Shown: positions 8,333 to 17,538, counted from the stretch's first letter. The stretch is DNA of 64,000 bases from Methylobacterium dankookense (GCF_902141855.1 NZ_CABFVH010000022.1:1-64000), one strand, 5' to 3'. Numbers and translations are program-made. The notes: generated by a model from the sequence alone, not told the origin.

Positions 8333-9634
8333 GTGAGACGCTTTTTGATCCTGGTCGCCCTTGCGGTCACGGCGACCCTTCCGGCCGTCATCCTGCGTTT
8401 GGGCGGCTGGCAGCCGAGCCCCTTTGTCGATGTCGCCGCCTTCGGCATCGCCATCCTGGCCGCGGGTTTCCTGCTGTCCTGGGGAGCGGAGACGGCCGAG
8501 CAGCACATCTCGCAAGGCCTCATCCTGGCAGCCGTCGCCCTGGTGACTGTGCTGCCGGAATATGCGATCGACATCTACTACGCCTACATGGCTGGCGCCT
8601 CCGGCCCAAACTCGCAGTACGTCCAGTACGCGGCCGCCAACATGACGGGCGCCAATCGGCTGCTCGTCGGCCTGGCCTGGCCCCTGATGGTGCTGCTGCA
8701 CTGGATGAAGGACCGACACCGCTCGATCGACCTCGCGCCCGGCAACGCCGTCGAGGTCGGGTTCCTGCTGCTTGCCAGCCTGTACGCTTTCGTGATCGTG
8801 CTCAAGCGCAGCATCTCGCTGCTCGATTTCGTCGTGCTCATCGCGATCTTCGGCGCCTATGTCTGGCGCGCGCGCAATCTGCAGAAAAGCGACAACCCGG
8901 AGGAGGCGGAGGAGCCGGGGCCGGCCGCGGCGCTGAACACGCTCTCTCCCGGCCTGCAATGGACCGCCATGGTTGGCCTCGTGGCCGTGGCCGGCGGCGT
9001 CATCCTGGTCTCGGCCGAGCCCTTCGCCGAGGCGATGGTGAGCACGGGCCGCCTCATCGGACTCAACGAGTTCCTGCTGATCCAGTGGCTGGCGCCCCTG
9101 GCCAGCGAGGCGCCGGCGATCACGGTGGCGGTGCTGTTCGTGCGCGCCAATCGTGCCGGCGACGGGCTGATCGCCATGATTAGCGACAAGATCAACCAGT
9201 GGACGCTGCTCGTCGGCATGCTGCCGCTCGCCCTGAGCATCGGCGCGGGCGCGATCAGCCCCTTGCCGCTCGATGCGCGCCAAGGCGAGGAGTTCTTCCT
9301 GACAGCTGCCCAGTCGCTGCTCGGCATCGCGCTCCTGCTGCGCCTGCGCCTCGGGCTCTGGTCCGCGCTGGCGCTGGCCGCGCTGTTCACCGTCCAGGTC
9401 GGGCTGGCCTTCGTCTACCGCAACGACGAGGCACGTACGATCGCGACGCTGACCTGGTTGGCCTGGGCCTACCTCGGGCTGGCCGGCCTTCTGTTCCTGA
9501 TCGATGGGCGGCGGCTGTTTACCCTTCTGCGCGGTGCCGTCATGGGCGATTTTTCGAAGCTCGAGCCGCCCGGGAGCGAAGGCGACTCGGACGTGCAGCG
9601 GAGCGAGCGAGAAGCCAGTTCCATCGCGGGCTGA
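8333..9634 (+). CDS. Sodium/calcium exchanger-like membrane protein
   Basis: A protein of about 433 residues with about ten hydrophobic segments arranged as two halves around an acidic loop (NPEEAEEPGP), the layout of the cation/Ca2+ antiporter superfamily. The alpha-repeat-like segments are visible as VTVLPEYAIDIYYAYMAG and APGNAVEVGFLLLAS in the first half and LAPLASEAPAITVAVLF with DKINQWTLLVG in the second. GTG at 8333 is preferred over GTG 8327 because GGAGGA (8321-8326) is then at normal spacing. Substrate ion is unknown. It follows the DedA gene by 87 bp in the same direction. Confidence 0.75.
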   Translation: MRRFLILVALAVTATLPAVILRLGGWQPSPFVDVAAFGIAILAAGFLLSWGAETAEQHISQGLILAAVALVTVLPEYAIDIYYAYMAGASGPNSQYVQYAAANMTGANRLLVGLAWPLMVLLHWMKDRHRSIDLAPGNAVEVGFLLLASLYAFVIVLKRSISLLDFVVLIAIFGAYVWRARNLQKSDNPEEAEEPGPAAALNTLSPGLQWTAMVGLVAVAGGVILVSAEPFAEAMVSTGRLIGLNEFLLIQWLAPLASEAPAITVAVLFVRANRAGDGLIAMISDKINQWTLLVGMLPLALSIGAGAISPLPLDARQGEEFFLTAAQSLLGIALLLRLRLGLWSALALAALFTVQVGLAFVYRNDEARTIATLTWLAWAYLGLAGLLFLIDGRRLFTLLRGAVMGDFSKLEPPGSEGDSDVQRSEREASSIAG

Positions 9635-9645
9635 CCCGGTACGAT

Positions 9646-9671
9646 CCGGGCGGAGCGCAGGCCCCGCCCGG
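9646..9671. terminator. Hairpin between convergent genes
   Basis: CCGGGCGG (9646-9653) pairs with CCGCCCGG (9664-9671) across a 10-nt loop, midway between the stop codons of the exchanger gene (9634) and the convergent PepSY gene (9684). It probably serves as a bidirectional terminator, though there is no T tract. Confidence 0.45.
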
Positions 9672-9683
9672 GTCTGTCATGCC

Positions 9684-10274
9684 TTACTTGTTCGGCATGA
9701 TCTTTCCGTCGGCCCCAACCCTGATCTCCTGCGACTGGCTGCCGGTCACCACCGTGATCTTGTACTGCACACTGTCGGCCGCGCGCTCGACCTCCGCCTC
9801 GGCCGCTTTGCCGCCCGCCTTCTGCTCGGCGGTCGCCACCGCCTGCTTCAGGCTCGCGGGGGCATTCTGTACGTCGGAGGGCTTCAGACGGATGAAGTAG
9901 CTCTCGATCGGGTGGTTGTCGCTCTTGATCACCTGACCCGAATTGGCGTCGATGTGGTGATCGGTGAGCTTGCCGTCGCTGCCGAGCACCTTGATCTCGT
10001 AATACGATTTGCCGCCCTCATTCTCGAAGTCCGCCTCGATCGCGCGGCCCGGCCCCTTGCTCTCGGCCGTGTCGAGAGCCTGGGCGAGCGAGACCTTCGC
10101 GGCCTGTAGGCCCTCGTGCTCGCGCTCCTTGTGACCGGTGGTGCCGTGGGCGGGTTGCGCAGCGCCCGGAGGTGTGGCGGCAGGAGCGGGCGCCTGAGGC
10201 GCCGGACCCGTCTGGGCCGCGGCCAAGCCGGTCAGGACGAGAAGCGGTGCGAGAGAAAGGGCAAATCGGGACAT
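9684..10274 (-). CDS. Periplasmic PepSY-domain protein
   Basis: A 196-aa exported protein: signal peptide (about residues 1-21), a Pro/Ala/His-rich linker (about 22-50) and two PepSY-type modules. The first (about 55-120) contains SLAQALDTAE, AIEADFENEGGKSYYEIKVL and the turn HHIDANSGQVI. The second (about 125-195) contains LKQAVATAEQKAGGKAAEAE and ends with a similar beta hairpin. PepSY domains are thought to inhibit peptidases or bind surface partners. It is convergent with the exchanger gene and upstream of the CDF-domain gene on the opposite strand. Confidence 0.82.
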   Translation of the reverse strand: MSRFALSLAPLLVLTGLAAAQTGPAPQAPAPAATPPGAAQPAHGTTGHKEREHEGLQAAKVSLAQALDTAESKGPGRAIEADFENEGGKSYYEIKVLGSDGKLTDHHIDANSGQVIKSDNHPIESYFIRLKPSDVQNAPASLKQAVATAEQKAGGKAAEAEVERAADSVQYKITVVTGSQSQEIRVGADGKIMPNK

Positions 10275-10530
10275 GGCGTCTCCTGTGGCTCAGTGGACAG
10301 CCGCAAAGCTGTGCCGCCTCAACGCAGGAGGGACAGGGCGGTTCGCAACCGCGGCTTTCCCGTGCGATGATGAAGCGAAATCCGGCTTGGCGGTACCGTA
10401 CACCGGGCTACGCGTTCAGGTTCGGCTCCGGTGCCCGGAGCGGATGTTCGGGACGGCTGTGACCGCGACCAGGGGCAACGGAACTGCGACAAGCCGAGCT
10501 GGTGAGGACGGTTCATCCGCGAGAATACAG

Positions 10531-10923
10531 ATGCCGAACATCAACTACGCCTTCGTCGCCGGTCTCATCATGCTCGCTTCGGGCGCACCCGGAGCACAGG
10601 GCGCGCGCGCTCAACCGCTGGATGCCTATGAGGCTGCGAACGGCTTCCGTGGCTCAGATGTCGCGTCTGTGATCACCCGCATCGTCGAGCGTCAGTTGCT
10701 GGCAATCCCGGGGGTGCGTTCTGTCCACGACCTGCATGTGCGCTCGATCACCTCCGGCATCGACACCATGAGCGCCCACGTCGTCGTAGCCGACATGGCC
10801 GAGGCCGCGCGCATCCTCAAAGCGGTGCAGCAGATCATGGCGGCCGAGTTCAACACGCGCCACGTCACCGTGCAGGTCGAGAACGAGGTTCTGCAGGAAG
10901 AGGAGAAGCTGCGAAAGACCTGA
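10531..10923 (+). CDS. Secreted stand-alone CDF C-terminal (ZT-dimer-like) domain
   Basis: A 130-aa protein starting at 10531 with an apparent signal peptide (residues 1-28, ending AQGARAQ). The rest resembles the cytoplasmic C-terminal dimerisation domain of cation diffusion facilitators: IPGVRSVHDLHVRSITSGID, MSAHVVVAD, then TRHVTVQVENEV. Those domains normally follow six membrane helices; here the transmembrane part is missing and replaced by an export signal. A CDF transporter lies 0.7 kb downstream (11619). It could be a periplasmic metal-binding or sensing module, or a fused remnant. Upstream in-frame codons to 10273 have no protein features. Confidence 0.6.
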   Translation: MPNINYAFVAGLIMLASGAPGAQGARAQPLDAYEAANGFRGSDVASVITRIVERQLLAIPGVRSVHDLHVRSITSGIDTMSAHVVVADMAEAARILKAVQQIMAAEFNTRHVTVQVENEVLQEEEKLRKT

Positions 10924-11099
10924 GCGCGTGCGAAAGCCGCCTGCTCGGCCCTATGAAAACGACATCGGATGGCCGATCTGCTCGGCTGCTGTCCCGTGTT
11001 CCGAGAGCGTCCATTGCCGCAAACCTTCATGCTCGACTGGCCGGCAGTAGCAGAAAACGGCGCACTCCCATTTCGGACGGCATGATCAACGAGGGAGCG

Positions 11100-11417
11100 A
11101 TGCGGAAAGGCTTGCTCTATACCTGCCTCGGAGCATCGCTGCCATTCCTATCCAGCTGTGGCGGCGCGGCGCTGCCCGGTATTCAGCTTGGCTTGGGCGA
11201 CAGCGGCAGTACGTTTGGCTTCGACTCGCTACCTTTCGAGATCCGGCGTGCGGACGACAGCGTCCTTACGGGTCACGCGTCCGTCCGCCTCTTGCGCCTC
11301 GCCTTTTTCACTCGCAACGCGAAGGGATTGGTCGCGTGCAGCGGCGGATCTACGCTCGATCTCAAGGGCTCGCCTGTACCTGTGAGCGTAGACTGTACCG
11401 GTAGCGGCATCCTGTAA
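11100..11417 (+). CDS. Small putative lipoprotein, probably cut short by an in-frame stop
   Basis: The start at 11100 lies behind GAGGGA and encodes a signal with lipobox (LPFLSSCGG), so the mature protein would be lipid-anchored at Cys19. The frame stops at TAA 11415-11417, yet the same frame continues with protein-like sequence (GTVTTARADRGEGTF, then ATFRYG) to a TGA at 11529-11531. This suggests the intact gene was about 143 codons and that the TAA is a nonsense mutation. Function unknown. The next gene downstream, the CDF transporter, has the same kind of lesion. Confidence 0.5.
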   Translation: MRKGLLYTCLGASLPFLSSCGGAALPGIQLGLGDSGSTFGFDSLPFEIRRADDSVLTGHASVRLLRLAFFTRNAKGLVACSGGSTLDLKGSPVPVSVDCTGSGIL

Positions 11418-11618
11418 GGGACCGTGACGACGGCGCGCGCTGATCGCGGTGAGGGTACCTTCACCGAGCCGTCCAGACGTATCGCTACGTTCCGCTACGG
11501 TGCACTGCTCGCATCGACTGCGGGCGACTGAAGGAGCCTGTGAGAGGATCGCAAGCGATGGAAATGTGGACTCGACCGCTATCATAGGGATGTCGTTGCC
11601 ACTGACGGATCGGAGTTC

Positions 11619-12485
11619 ATGTTAGATCACCACCACGACCACGGCGGCCAGCACGACCATGCGGACCACCCTCACGGACACGGGGCAGGTCATAGTCATG
11701 CGCCTGCCGACTTTGGCAAGGCGTTCGCCATCGGCGTGGTCCTGAACGTCACCATCGTTCTCATTCAAGCTGTTTACGGCTATCTCAGCAACTCCATGGC
11801 ATTGTTGGCGGATGCCGCCCACAATTTTTCAGATGTGTTGGGCCTACTCGTCGCTTGGTCGGCAGCAATCCTCGGCAAGCGCGCGCCGACGGCGCGCTTC
11901 ACGTATGGTTTGAAGGGGACATCCATTCTCGCTGCGCTCTTCAACGCCGTCTTCCTTCTCGTGACGATTGGGGCCTTGAGCTGGGAAGCAGTGCAGCGCC
12001 TGTTCCACCCCGAACCCGTCGCCGGCAAGACCGTCATGATCGTAGCTACGGCAGCCTTGGTCCTCAACGGCTTCACGGCGTGGCTGTTCGCGTCGGGACG
12101 AAAGGGCGATCTCAACATCAGAGGCGCCTTTCTGCACATGGCAGCGGATGCTGGCGTTTCAGCCGGTGTCGTCGTTGCCGGATTGGTAATTCTGCTGACG
12201 GGCTGGCTCTGGCTTGATCCCGTGGTCAGCCTCGTCATCAACGCGGTCATTGTCTGGGGAACCTGGGGCCTTCTGCGTGACAGCGTGACGATGTCGCTGG
12301 CAGCCGTTCCCCCCGGCATCGAGCTCTCCACTATCCGTGACTATCTCGCCTCCCGGACCGGCGTGAGGGAGTTGCACGATCTCCACGTCTGGCCCTTGAG
12401 CACAACGGAGACAGCGCTCACAGCTCACCTTATCATGCCGGATGGCTATCCGGGCGACCAGTATTTGATACAAATAGGTCGATAA
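11619..12485 (+). CDS. Cation diffusion facilitator (CzcD/ZitB type), interrupted near its C-terminus
   Basis: A zinc/cobalt/cadmium-proton antiporter of the CDF family. A histidine-rich N-terminus (MLDHHHDHGGQHDHADHPHG) is followed by six membrane segments. The metal site residues are in helix II (LADAAHNFSD) and helix V (HMAADAGVSAG). The C-terminal dimer domain begins at TGVRELHDLHVWPLS. The frame ends at TAA 12483-12485 after IQIGR, but continues in the same frame with LQEKFAINHTTLQVETD, the expected end of the domain, to a TAG at 12576-12578. The gene therefore seems intact except for one nonsense codon and yields a protein lacking about 30 residues. Its codon use is less GC-rich than its neighbours, suggesting transfer. 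Confidence 0.85.
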   Translation: MLDHHHDHGGQHDHADHPHGHGAGHSHAPADFGKAFAIGVVLNVTIVLIQAVYGYLSNSMALLADAAHNFSDVLGLLVAWSAAILGKRAPTARFTYGLKGTSILAALFNAVFLLVTIGALSWEAVQRLFHPEPVAGKTVMIVATAALVLNGFTAWLFASGRKGDLNIRGAFLHMAADAGVSAGVVVAGLVILLTGWLWLDPVVSLVINAVIVWGTWGLLRDSVTMSLAAVPPGIELSTIRDYLASRTGVRELHDLHVWPLSTTETALTAHLIMPDGYPGDQYLIQIGR

Positions 12486-12641
12486 CTCCAAGAAAAGTTC
12501 GCGATCAATCACACAACATTACAAGTCGAAACTGATGAGTCATCGGTCTGTCCTCTTAATCGGTCCGGGGCGGCCTAGGTACAAGCCCGTGCTTTCCCAT
12601 ATCGATCCTGCTGAGATCGGGCAGGCCGGAAAGGACCAACT

Positions 12642-13217
12642 GTGCTGAAGAGAGGCGGCAACAGAATAGCCACGCGTAAACCTCGCTCCCTCCAGCGGGT
12701 CAGTCGTTTGGTCCGGCTGCAGGCGATGATTTTGTCTGCTCTGGCCCGTTGCATCAAGGGCACGGTCGTGTGGGGTCTCCGAACCGGCCTATTCGGGATC
12801 GCACCTGCCATGATCGGGTTGCGTGTCACCTGGAGGCTGCGACGACGCGTTGTAGGCCTTTTCGCGGTCCGCCGCGGAAGCCGTTCGGCGCTGGCCGATC
12901 AGAACTCGGTACCCTCCATGTCTGAAGAGCGCCTCGCCGCAGCACGCCTGCGCATAGCACAACTCAACTATGTAAGGATAACCCACATTATTTCCAAGTT
13001 TGCTCTTCTGAGCCTGTTTGCAGTTTTGTCGAAGCCGGAGACGGCAGCCAAGACCCTTGCAAGCTTGCTTTTCATGTCTGCATTTCTGAGCGCTGTGCTT
13101 GCCTTGCATTCCCGAGCGAGACTTACGTCTTCTGTTCTGAGTTGCTGGGACGAGACGGCATTTTTCCTGTTATTCGCGTTAATCGTTCGCAGCATGACCG
13201 TCGCGCACGCGATTTAG
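12642..13217 (+). CDS. Hypothetical membrane protein, 191 aa
   Basis: A GTG at 12642 starts a frame with a very basic N-terminal part (residues 1-90 rich in Arg) and three hydrophobic stretches in the second half (about 113-133, 139-157 and 168-186). I do not recognise a family. Base composition is less GC-rich than in most of the window, like the CDF gene before it, so the two may have arrived together. The start is uncertain; an internal ATG at 12726 would also give a plausible protein. Confidence 0.45.
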   Translation: MLKRGGNRIATRKPRSLQRVSRLVRLQAMILSALARCIKGTVVWGLRTGLFGIAPAMIGLRVTWRLRRRVVGLFAVRRGSRSALADQNSVPSMSEERLAAARLRIAQLNYVRITHIISKFALLSLFAVLSKPETAAKTLASLLFMSAFLSAVLALHSRARLTSSVLSCWDETAFFLLFALIVRSMTVAHAI

Positions 13218-13587
13218 GTTATTTATCTATGGATATTTATTCGGCGCAGCAAAACATCACGTGCTTGAATATCTTCAGACGCTCGATCCGACCTGCTACT
13301 GGGCTCGTTGATCAGGGTATTGTGATCGCGCCGAGCCAGCACGTCCAGGTTCTGCTGCAGGCCGGTGTACCGCCCTCAATTTCCGAGAGATCGATCTGAA
13401 GCCTATGCGGTCAAGGTTGTGGGTAGAAGTTGCACGATGCGGATAGCGGGTGGCGATAACCTGCACCTCGGGCGAGCGCGCCGGCTCGACCGCACCCGGC
13501 CGCACGATCATCGAATCGTCCGAAGCCGGACCTATCCGCCACGCTCCTGCGTTAAAGCCCGGATCCTCTGCAACGCGCGGGTAAATC
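13218..13587. other. Intergenic; possible degraded minus-strand gene
   Basis: On the minus strand a frame ending near 13228 reads about 50 residues of protein-like sequence (including QQNLDVLARRDHNTL) with no start codon, and a second frame upstream also looks protein-like. Together they may be a frameshifted relic, but I cannot name a family. Confidence 0.25.
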
Positions 13588-14742
13588 ATGGCGATCGATG
13601 TCCAGTCCGAACTGCGTCGCCCCTTAACCTTAAGTCTAGCCGTCGTGGCGGCCGTTCTTTTAGTCTGGCTGGTCATCGTCACTGCCGTGCATGCCAAGCA
13701 CCGCCGAGCTTTCGAGCGGAGCATCAGCTCGCTCCAGGCGGAGCAGGTCAACCTGCAGAACGAGCTGGCTCAGCAGCGACTGACCACTGGCACCTTGTCG
13801 ACCTTGCAGGCCAGGATCGCGACGGCAGAACAGCAGGGGCGTCAAGCCACTCAGGACGTCGAGCAGCTGCAAGCCCGGCTCGCGACGCTGCGCCAGGATC
13901 AGGAGGCAGCCGAGCGGAAGACGAGTGCAGCAACTGAAGAGCAGCAGGCGCAGATACAGCGCCTCAGCGATCTGCAGGCTCAGATTCAGGAGGCCGAGCA
14001 GAAGATTGCGCCATTGCGTGAGGTCGCGGACAAAGCCGATCAGGCTGCCAAGACCCGTACCCAAGATCTGGCGAATGTCGGAGCGCGGCTGGAGGAAGCA
14101 CGCGAGCAGGAGGCCTTGCTACGGGGCAGCCTCGCAACCCTGATGCAGGAGAGCGCGGTCAAGTCGGCGGAACTCGCCCAGGCCGAGCAGAGCCAGCAGA
14201 CGGCTCGCGAGGGGTCAGCAGCCGCGCAGAAGGCGCTTTCGGACGCGAAGGCCGAGATTGAGAAGGCATCCAGGCAACGCGCTGACCTCGAGCAAGTGAT
14301 CAGTAGCTTGAGCGCCGACCGGACTAAGCTGACGGCCGATATCGATCAATCAAGCCAGCAGCTTCAACAGGCTCGGAACAGTCTCACATCTGCGCAGAAG
14401 GATGTGGCCACCGCTCAGGCGGACCGCGACCGTGTCGCCGTTGAGCGCAGTCAAACTGAGGCTGCGGTCAAGAAGCTTCAGGACACTCGGGACAGGTTGA
14501 GCACGGAAATAGAAGCTCTGCAGAACCGGCAGGCTGACGCGCAGGCCCAACTGTCCACGCTTAGCGACAGCATGGCTCGACGAAACACGGAACTAGCGGA
14601 TCTTGACAAGCAGATACACTCAGTCCGCCAGGAGCTGGCAGATGTTCAAAGCCAGCTGGCAGGTCGTCGCAAGCAGCTCTCCGAAGAGCCTGCTCCTATA
14701 ACGCCACCAGAGCATCAGGCGGCTGAACCGAAGCCACAATGA
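13588..14742 (+). CDS. Membrane-anchored long coiled-coil protein
   Basis: A 384-aa protein with one N-terminal membrane helix (about residues 14-35) followed by some 320 residues of nearly uninterrupted heptad-like sequence rich in Gln, Ala, Glu, Leu and Arg, with almost no Pro or Gly. The last 20 residues are a Pro-rich tail (EPAPITPPEHQAAEPKP). The topology suggests a rod projecting from the inner membrane into the periplasm. It resembles SMC-type or TolA-like coiled coils only in composition; no ATPase or named domain is present. Confidence 0.75.
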   Translation: MAIDVQSELRRPLTLSLAVVAAVLLVWLVIVTAVHAKHRRAFERSISSLQAEQVNLQNELAQQRLTTGTLSTLQARIATAEQQGRQATQDVEQLQARLATLRQDQEAAERKTSAATEEQQAQIQRLSDLQAQIQEAEQKIAPLREVADKADQAAKTRTQDLANVGARLEEAREQEALLRGSLATLMQESAVKSAELAQAEQSQQTAREGSAAAQKALSDAKAEIEKASRQRADLEQVISSLSADRTKLTADIDQSSQQLQQARNSLTSAQKDVATAQADRDRVAVERSQTEAAVKKLQDTRDRLSTEIEALQNRQADAQAQLSTLSDSMARRNTELADLDKQIHSVRQELADVQSQLAGRRKQLSEEPAPITPPEHQAAEPKPQ

Positions 14743-15031
14743 GTGTAACCGTCAGGCCGAGATACGTTCGCTGACGGCTTATCAACGGGTACCGAAGTCT
14801 GGTCCTCCTTCATGCGGAGAGCGCCAGGCCACGACGCCGTTTTCCCCTCGTTCTCGGGTCTCTTAGTATCATGCATGTTGAACCGGTCAGCGACGCGGTC
14901 GTCATCAAGGTCGCGCCTCGCTCGGCCTGCACGCGCTGATCGGGATGGTAAATGCCGTCGCAGCGCCACCACGGGCTGACGGCGAGGACGCCGCAGATCC
15001 GCTCCACCAGAGCCGACCCTCTTGAATAGGA

Positions 15032-15259
15032 TTAAGCAGATGCCTCCCGGCTGACCTGTTCAGCGGCATCTTGCACGGCGCGCGCCCAGTGCGGACAGGT
15101 GTGTGACTTGAGATCAGCTCGGTGCCTTCGTTCCTGAACGTGCTGGCAGCGTTGCACGAACGCGTCCGTCCACACCGCGGCCGCCGCAAGCCCATCTTCC
15201 GCCTGCGGGTGGATCTCGAAGTCCGAGAGTCCGCACACGGGGCATACGATTGATCCCAT
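15032..15259 (-). CDS. Small protein with N-terminal CPxC zinc-ribbon-like motif
   Basis: A 75-residue protein starting MGSIVCPVCGLSDFEIHPQA. The two Cys of CPVC plus a later Cys (VQRCQHVQ), a CPHW motif and His residues could bind zinc. An in-frame ATG at 15271 is also possible. It lies directly behind kup on the same strand (12 bp after the kup stop), so the two are probably co-transcribed. No specific family is recognised. Confidence 0.55.
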   Translation of the reverse strand: MGSIVCPVCGLSDFEIHPQAEDGLAAAAVWTDAFVQRCQHVQERRHRADLKSHTCPHWARAVQDAAEQVSREASA

Positions 15260-15271
15260 GAGAGCCTCCAC

Positions 15272-17314
15272 TCACACCTCGACCTCGGTGCCGACCTCCA
15301 TCACCTGACGGGCCGGCACGCAAAAGTAGCTCGCCGTCTCCTCGGCATTGCGCTGCATCAGTGCGAAGATCTCCTCGCGCCAACCCGCCATACCGGGATG
15401 CTTCTCAGAGGCGACGACCGTCTCGTGGCTGATGAAGTAGCTCAGGCGGTCCACGTCGACGCCCGGCAGCCTACCGTCCTCTCCCGCCCGCCTCAAGGCG
15501 CGCGGGACGTGCACGGTGTCCATGAAGCCGAAGCGCAGGATGACCCGCGTGACATCCTGAGCGATCGGCACCACCGCGACCTGCTCGGCCTCGGAGGCAT
15601 GCGGCACGTCCAGGGTCTGCACCGTGATCAGCAGCACGCGCTCGTGCAGCACCTCAAGGTGGCGCACGAAATTCATCAGCGGCAATGGCATGCCATCTTC
15701 GGCCGAGGTCAAGAACGCCCCTGTGCCCGGGATGCGCGGCAGATGCTTGGCTTCGGCCCGACGCAGGAATTCTTCCTCAGGCATGCGCAGCTGCACCCGA
15801 GCCGCTTCCACAAGCTGCGTACCGCGCCGCCACGTCAGCATCAGGAAGGCCACGCCCGCCGCCAACAGCAGCGGAAACCAGCCACCCTCGAACAGCTTCA
15901 GCGTGTTGGCGCTGAAGAAGGTCAGATCCACGAGCAGGAAGGCGCCATTGACGGCGAGCACGAGGGCGAGGTTGAAGCCCCAGTGCACGGCGATCAGCGC
16001 CGCCAAGACGGTGGTGATCACCATCAGCAATGACACCGCGATACCGTAGGCGCCCGCGAGCGCGTCCGACGAGCCGAAGGCCAGCACAGCGCCCAGCGTC
16101 GCGATCGCCAAGAGCCAGTTGACGATCGGCACGTAGATCTGCCCGGCTTCCTCGCCGGAGGTGTGGACGATGCGCATGCGCGGGAAGAAGCCAAGCTTGA
16201 TCGCCTGCTCGGTCAAGGAGAACGCACCGGAGATGATGGCTTGGGAGGCGATCACCGTGGCGAGCGTGGCGAACGCCACGAGCAGGTAGTGGATCCAGCC
16301 CGGCGCGAGCTGGAAGAACGGGTTGTCGACCGCCTCCGGGTTCGAGAGCAGCAGCGCGCCCTGGCCGAGGTAGTTCAGCACGAGGGCGGGCAGCACGATC
16401 GTGAACCACGCCATACGGATCGGTGCGCGCCCGAAATGGCCGAGATCGGCGTACATCGCCTCGCCGCCCGTGACCGCCAGGAAGGCCGCACCCAGCATGG
16501 CGAAGCTGACCGGCAGATGCGCGGTGACTAGGTAATGGACGGCGTGGAACGGGTTCAGAGCCGCCAGGATCTCTGGGTTCTGTCGGATGCCGGCCGCGCC
16601 AACGACCGCGATGGTGGCAAACCACAGCAGCATGACGGGTCCGAACAGGCGCCCGATGAAGCCGGTTCCCTTCCGCTGGACCGAGAACAGACCGATCAGG
16701 ATGACGACGGTGGCCGGCACCACGAAGGGCGTCACGCCGGGGGCATCGACCTTCAAGCCCTCGACGGCCGAGAGCACCGAGATGGCCGGGGTGATCGCTC
16801 CGTCGCCGTAGAGCAGCGCGGCGCCGATCAGGCCGACGACGAGCAAGAGGGCGCGCCAAGAGCGGGGAGGTGCGTGCCGGGCACCGAGCAGGGCGAGCAT
16901 GGCCACGATGCCGCCCTCGCCATGATTGTCCGCGCGCAGGATTAAGATGGCATACTTAAGCGCGACGATGAGGAACAGCGACCAGAGAATGAGGGAGACG
17001 GAGCCGAGCACCGCGTCTTGCTGGAGGGGGCCACTTGCGGCTGCGACCTTGACGGTCTCCTTGAGCGCATAGAGCGGACTGGTGCCGATATCGCCGTAGA
17101 CGATGCCGAGTGCGCCCAGGGACAGAGCGACGGAGGCGGTTCGTGCCGGGAGCTGTGCTTCGTTTGCCTGGATCGCGACAGCCACCGGTTGAACTCCGCT
17201 CACGACGAGCCGAGCGCGACGGGCGCTGCGCTTGAGGGCTCTCCTGGGTTCAGACGCCTGGAGAGCCGAAATAGATCCGCGCGATCGGCGGCGGATATGC
17301 CCCAATGTCCGCAC
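15272..17314 (-). CDS. kup: Low-affinity potassium transporter Kup
   Basis: A Kup/HAK family potassium-proton symporter of the inner membrane. The signature GALGIVYGDIGTSPLYALKE lies near residues 67-86. Further hallmarks are RADNHGEGGIVAMLAL, the loop LYGDGAITPAISVLSA and VLNYLGQGALLL. Twelve membrane segments precede a cytoplasmic tail of about 170 residues ending near FCVPARQVMEVGTEV. The family N-terminus is usually short, and the first 37 residues here are Arg-rich and atypical; a GTG at 17203 is an alternative start. Upstream (17380-17440) the DNA is AT-rich, suiting a promoter. Confidence 0.94.
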   Translation of the reverse strand: MRTLGHIRRRSRGSISALQASEPRRALKRSARRARLVVSGVQPVAVAIQANEAQLPARTASVALSLGALGIVYGDIGTSPLYALKETVKVAAASGPLQQDAVLGSVSLILWSLFLIVALKYAILILRADNHGEGGIVAMLALLGARHAPPRSWRALLLVVGLIGAALLYGDGAITPAISVLSAVEGLKVDAPGVTPFVVPATVVILIGLFSVQRKGTGFIGRLFGPVMLLWFATIAVVGAAGIRQNPEILAALNPFHAVHYLVTAHLPVSFAMLGAAFLAVTGGEAMYADLGHFGRAPIRMAWFTIVLPALVLNYLGQGALLLSNPEAVDNPFFQLAPGWIHYLLVAFATLATVIASQAIISGAFSLTEQAIKLGFFPRMRIVHTSGEEAGQIYVPIVNWLLAIATLGAVLAFGSSDALAGAYGIAVSLLMVITTVLAALIAVHWGFNLALVLAVNGAFLLVDLTFFSANTLKLFEGGWFPLLLAAGVAFLMLTWRRGTQLVEAARVQLRMPEEEFLRRAEAKHLPRIPGTGAFLTSAEDGMPLPLMNFVRHLEVLHERVLLITVQTLDVPHASEAEQVAVVPIAQDVTRVILRFGFMDTVHVPRALRRAGEDGRLPGVDVDRLSYFISHETVVASEKHPGMAGWREEIFALMQRNAEETASYFCVPARQVMEVGTEVEV

Positions 17315-17538
17315 AGCTCTCCAGCCGTCAGATCGGGAAAGGAGAAGTTGGTGTTTTAGGCCCTTGGACCGATCATCTCAGAAAGAGAATTTGAGTCTAT
17401 TACCTGCTCTGTTATCTATTCAAAATTTTTAAGAGGTTGCCGGGGAGGGACTGCGAGCCGGCCGGTTAAGTACATCGCTGTCGATGAACTAGGCCGGATT
17501 TTGTAATGTTGGATAACGCTGTGCGCTCGCCCCCAAGC

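Noticed and set aside
7475..9283. A 600-codon open frame on the minus strand opposite DedA and the exchanger
   Set aside because: Composition is Arg/Asp/His/Gln-rich without hydrophobic core or motif; it mirrors the real plus-strand membrane proteins.
10273..10530. Extension of the CDF-domain protein by 86 residues upstream
   Set aside because: Residues have no protein character and the signal peptide would be internal.
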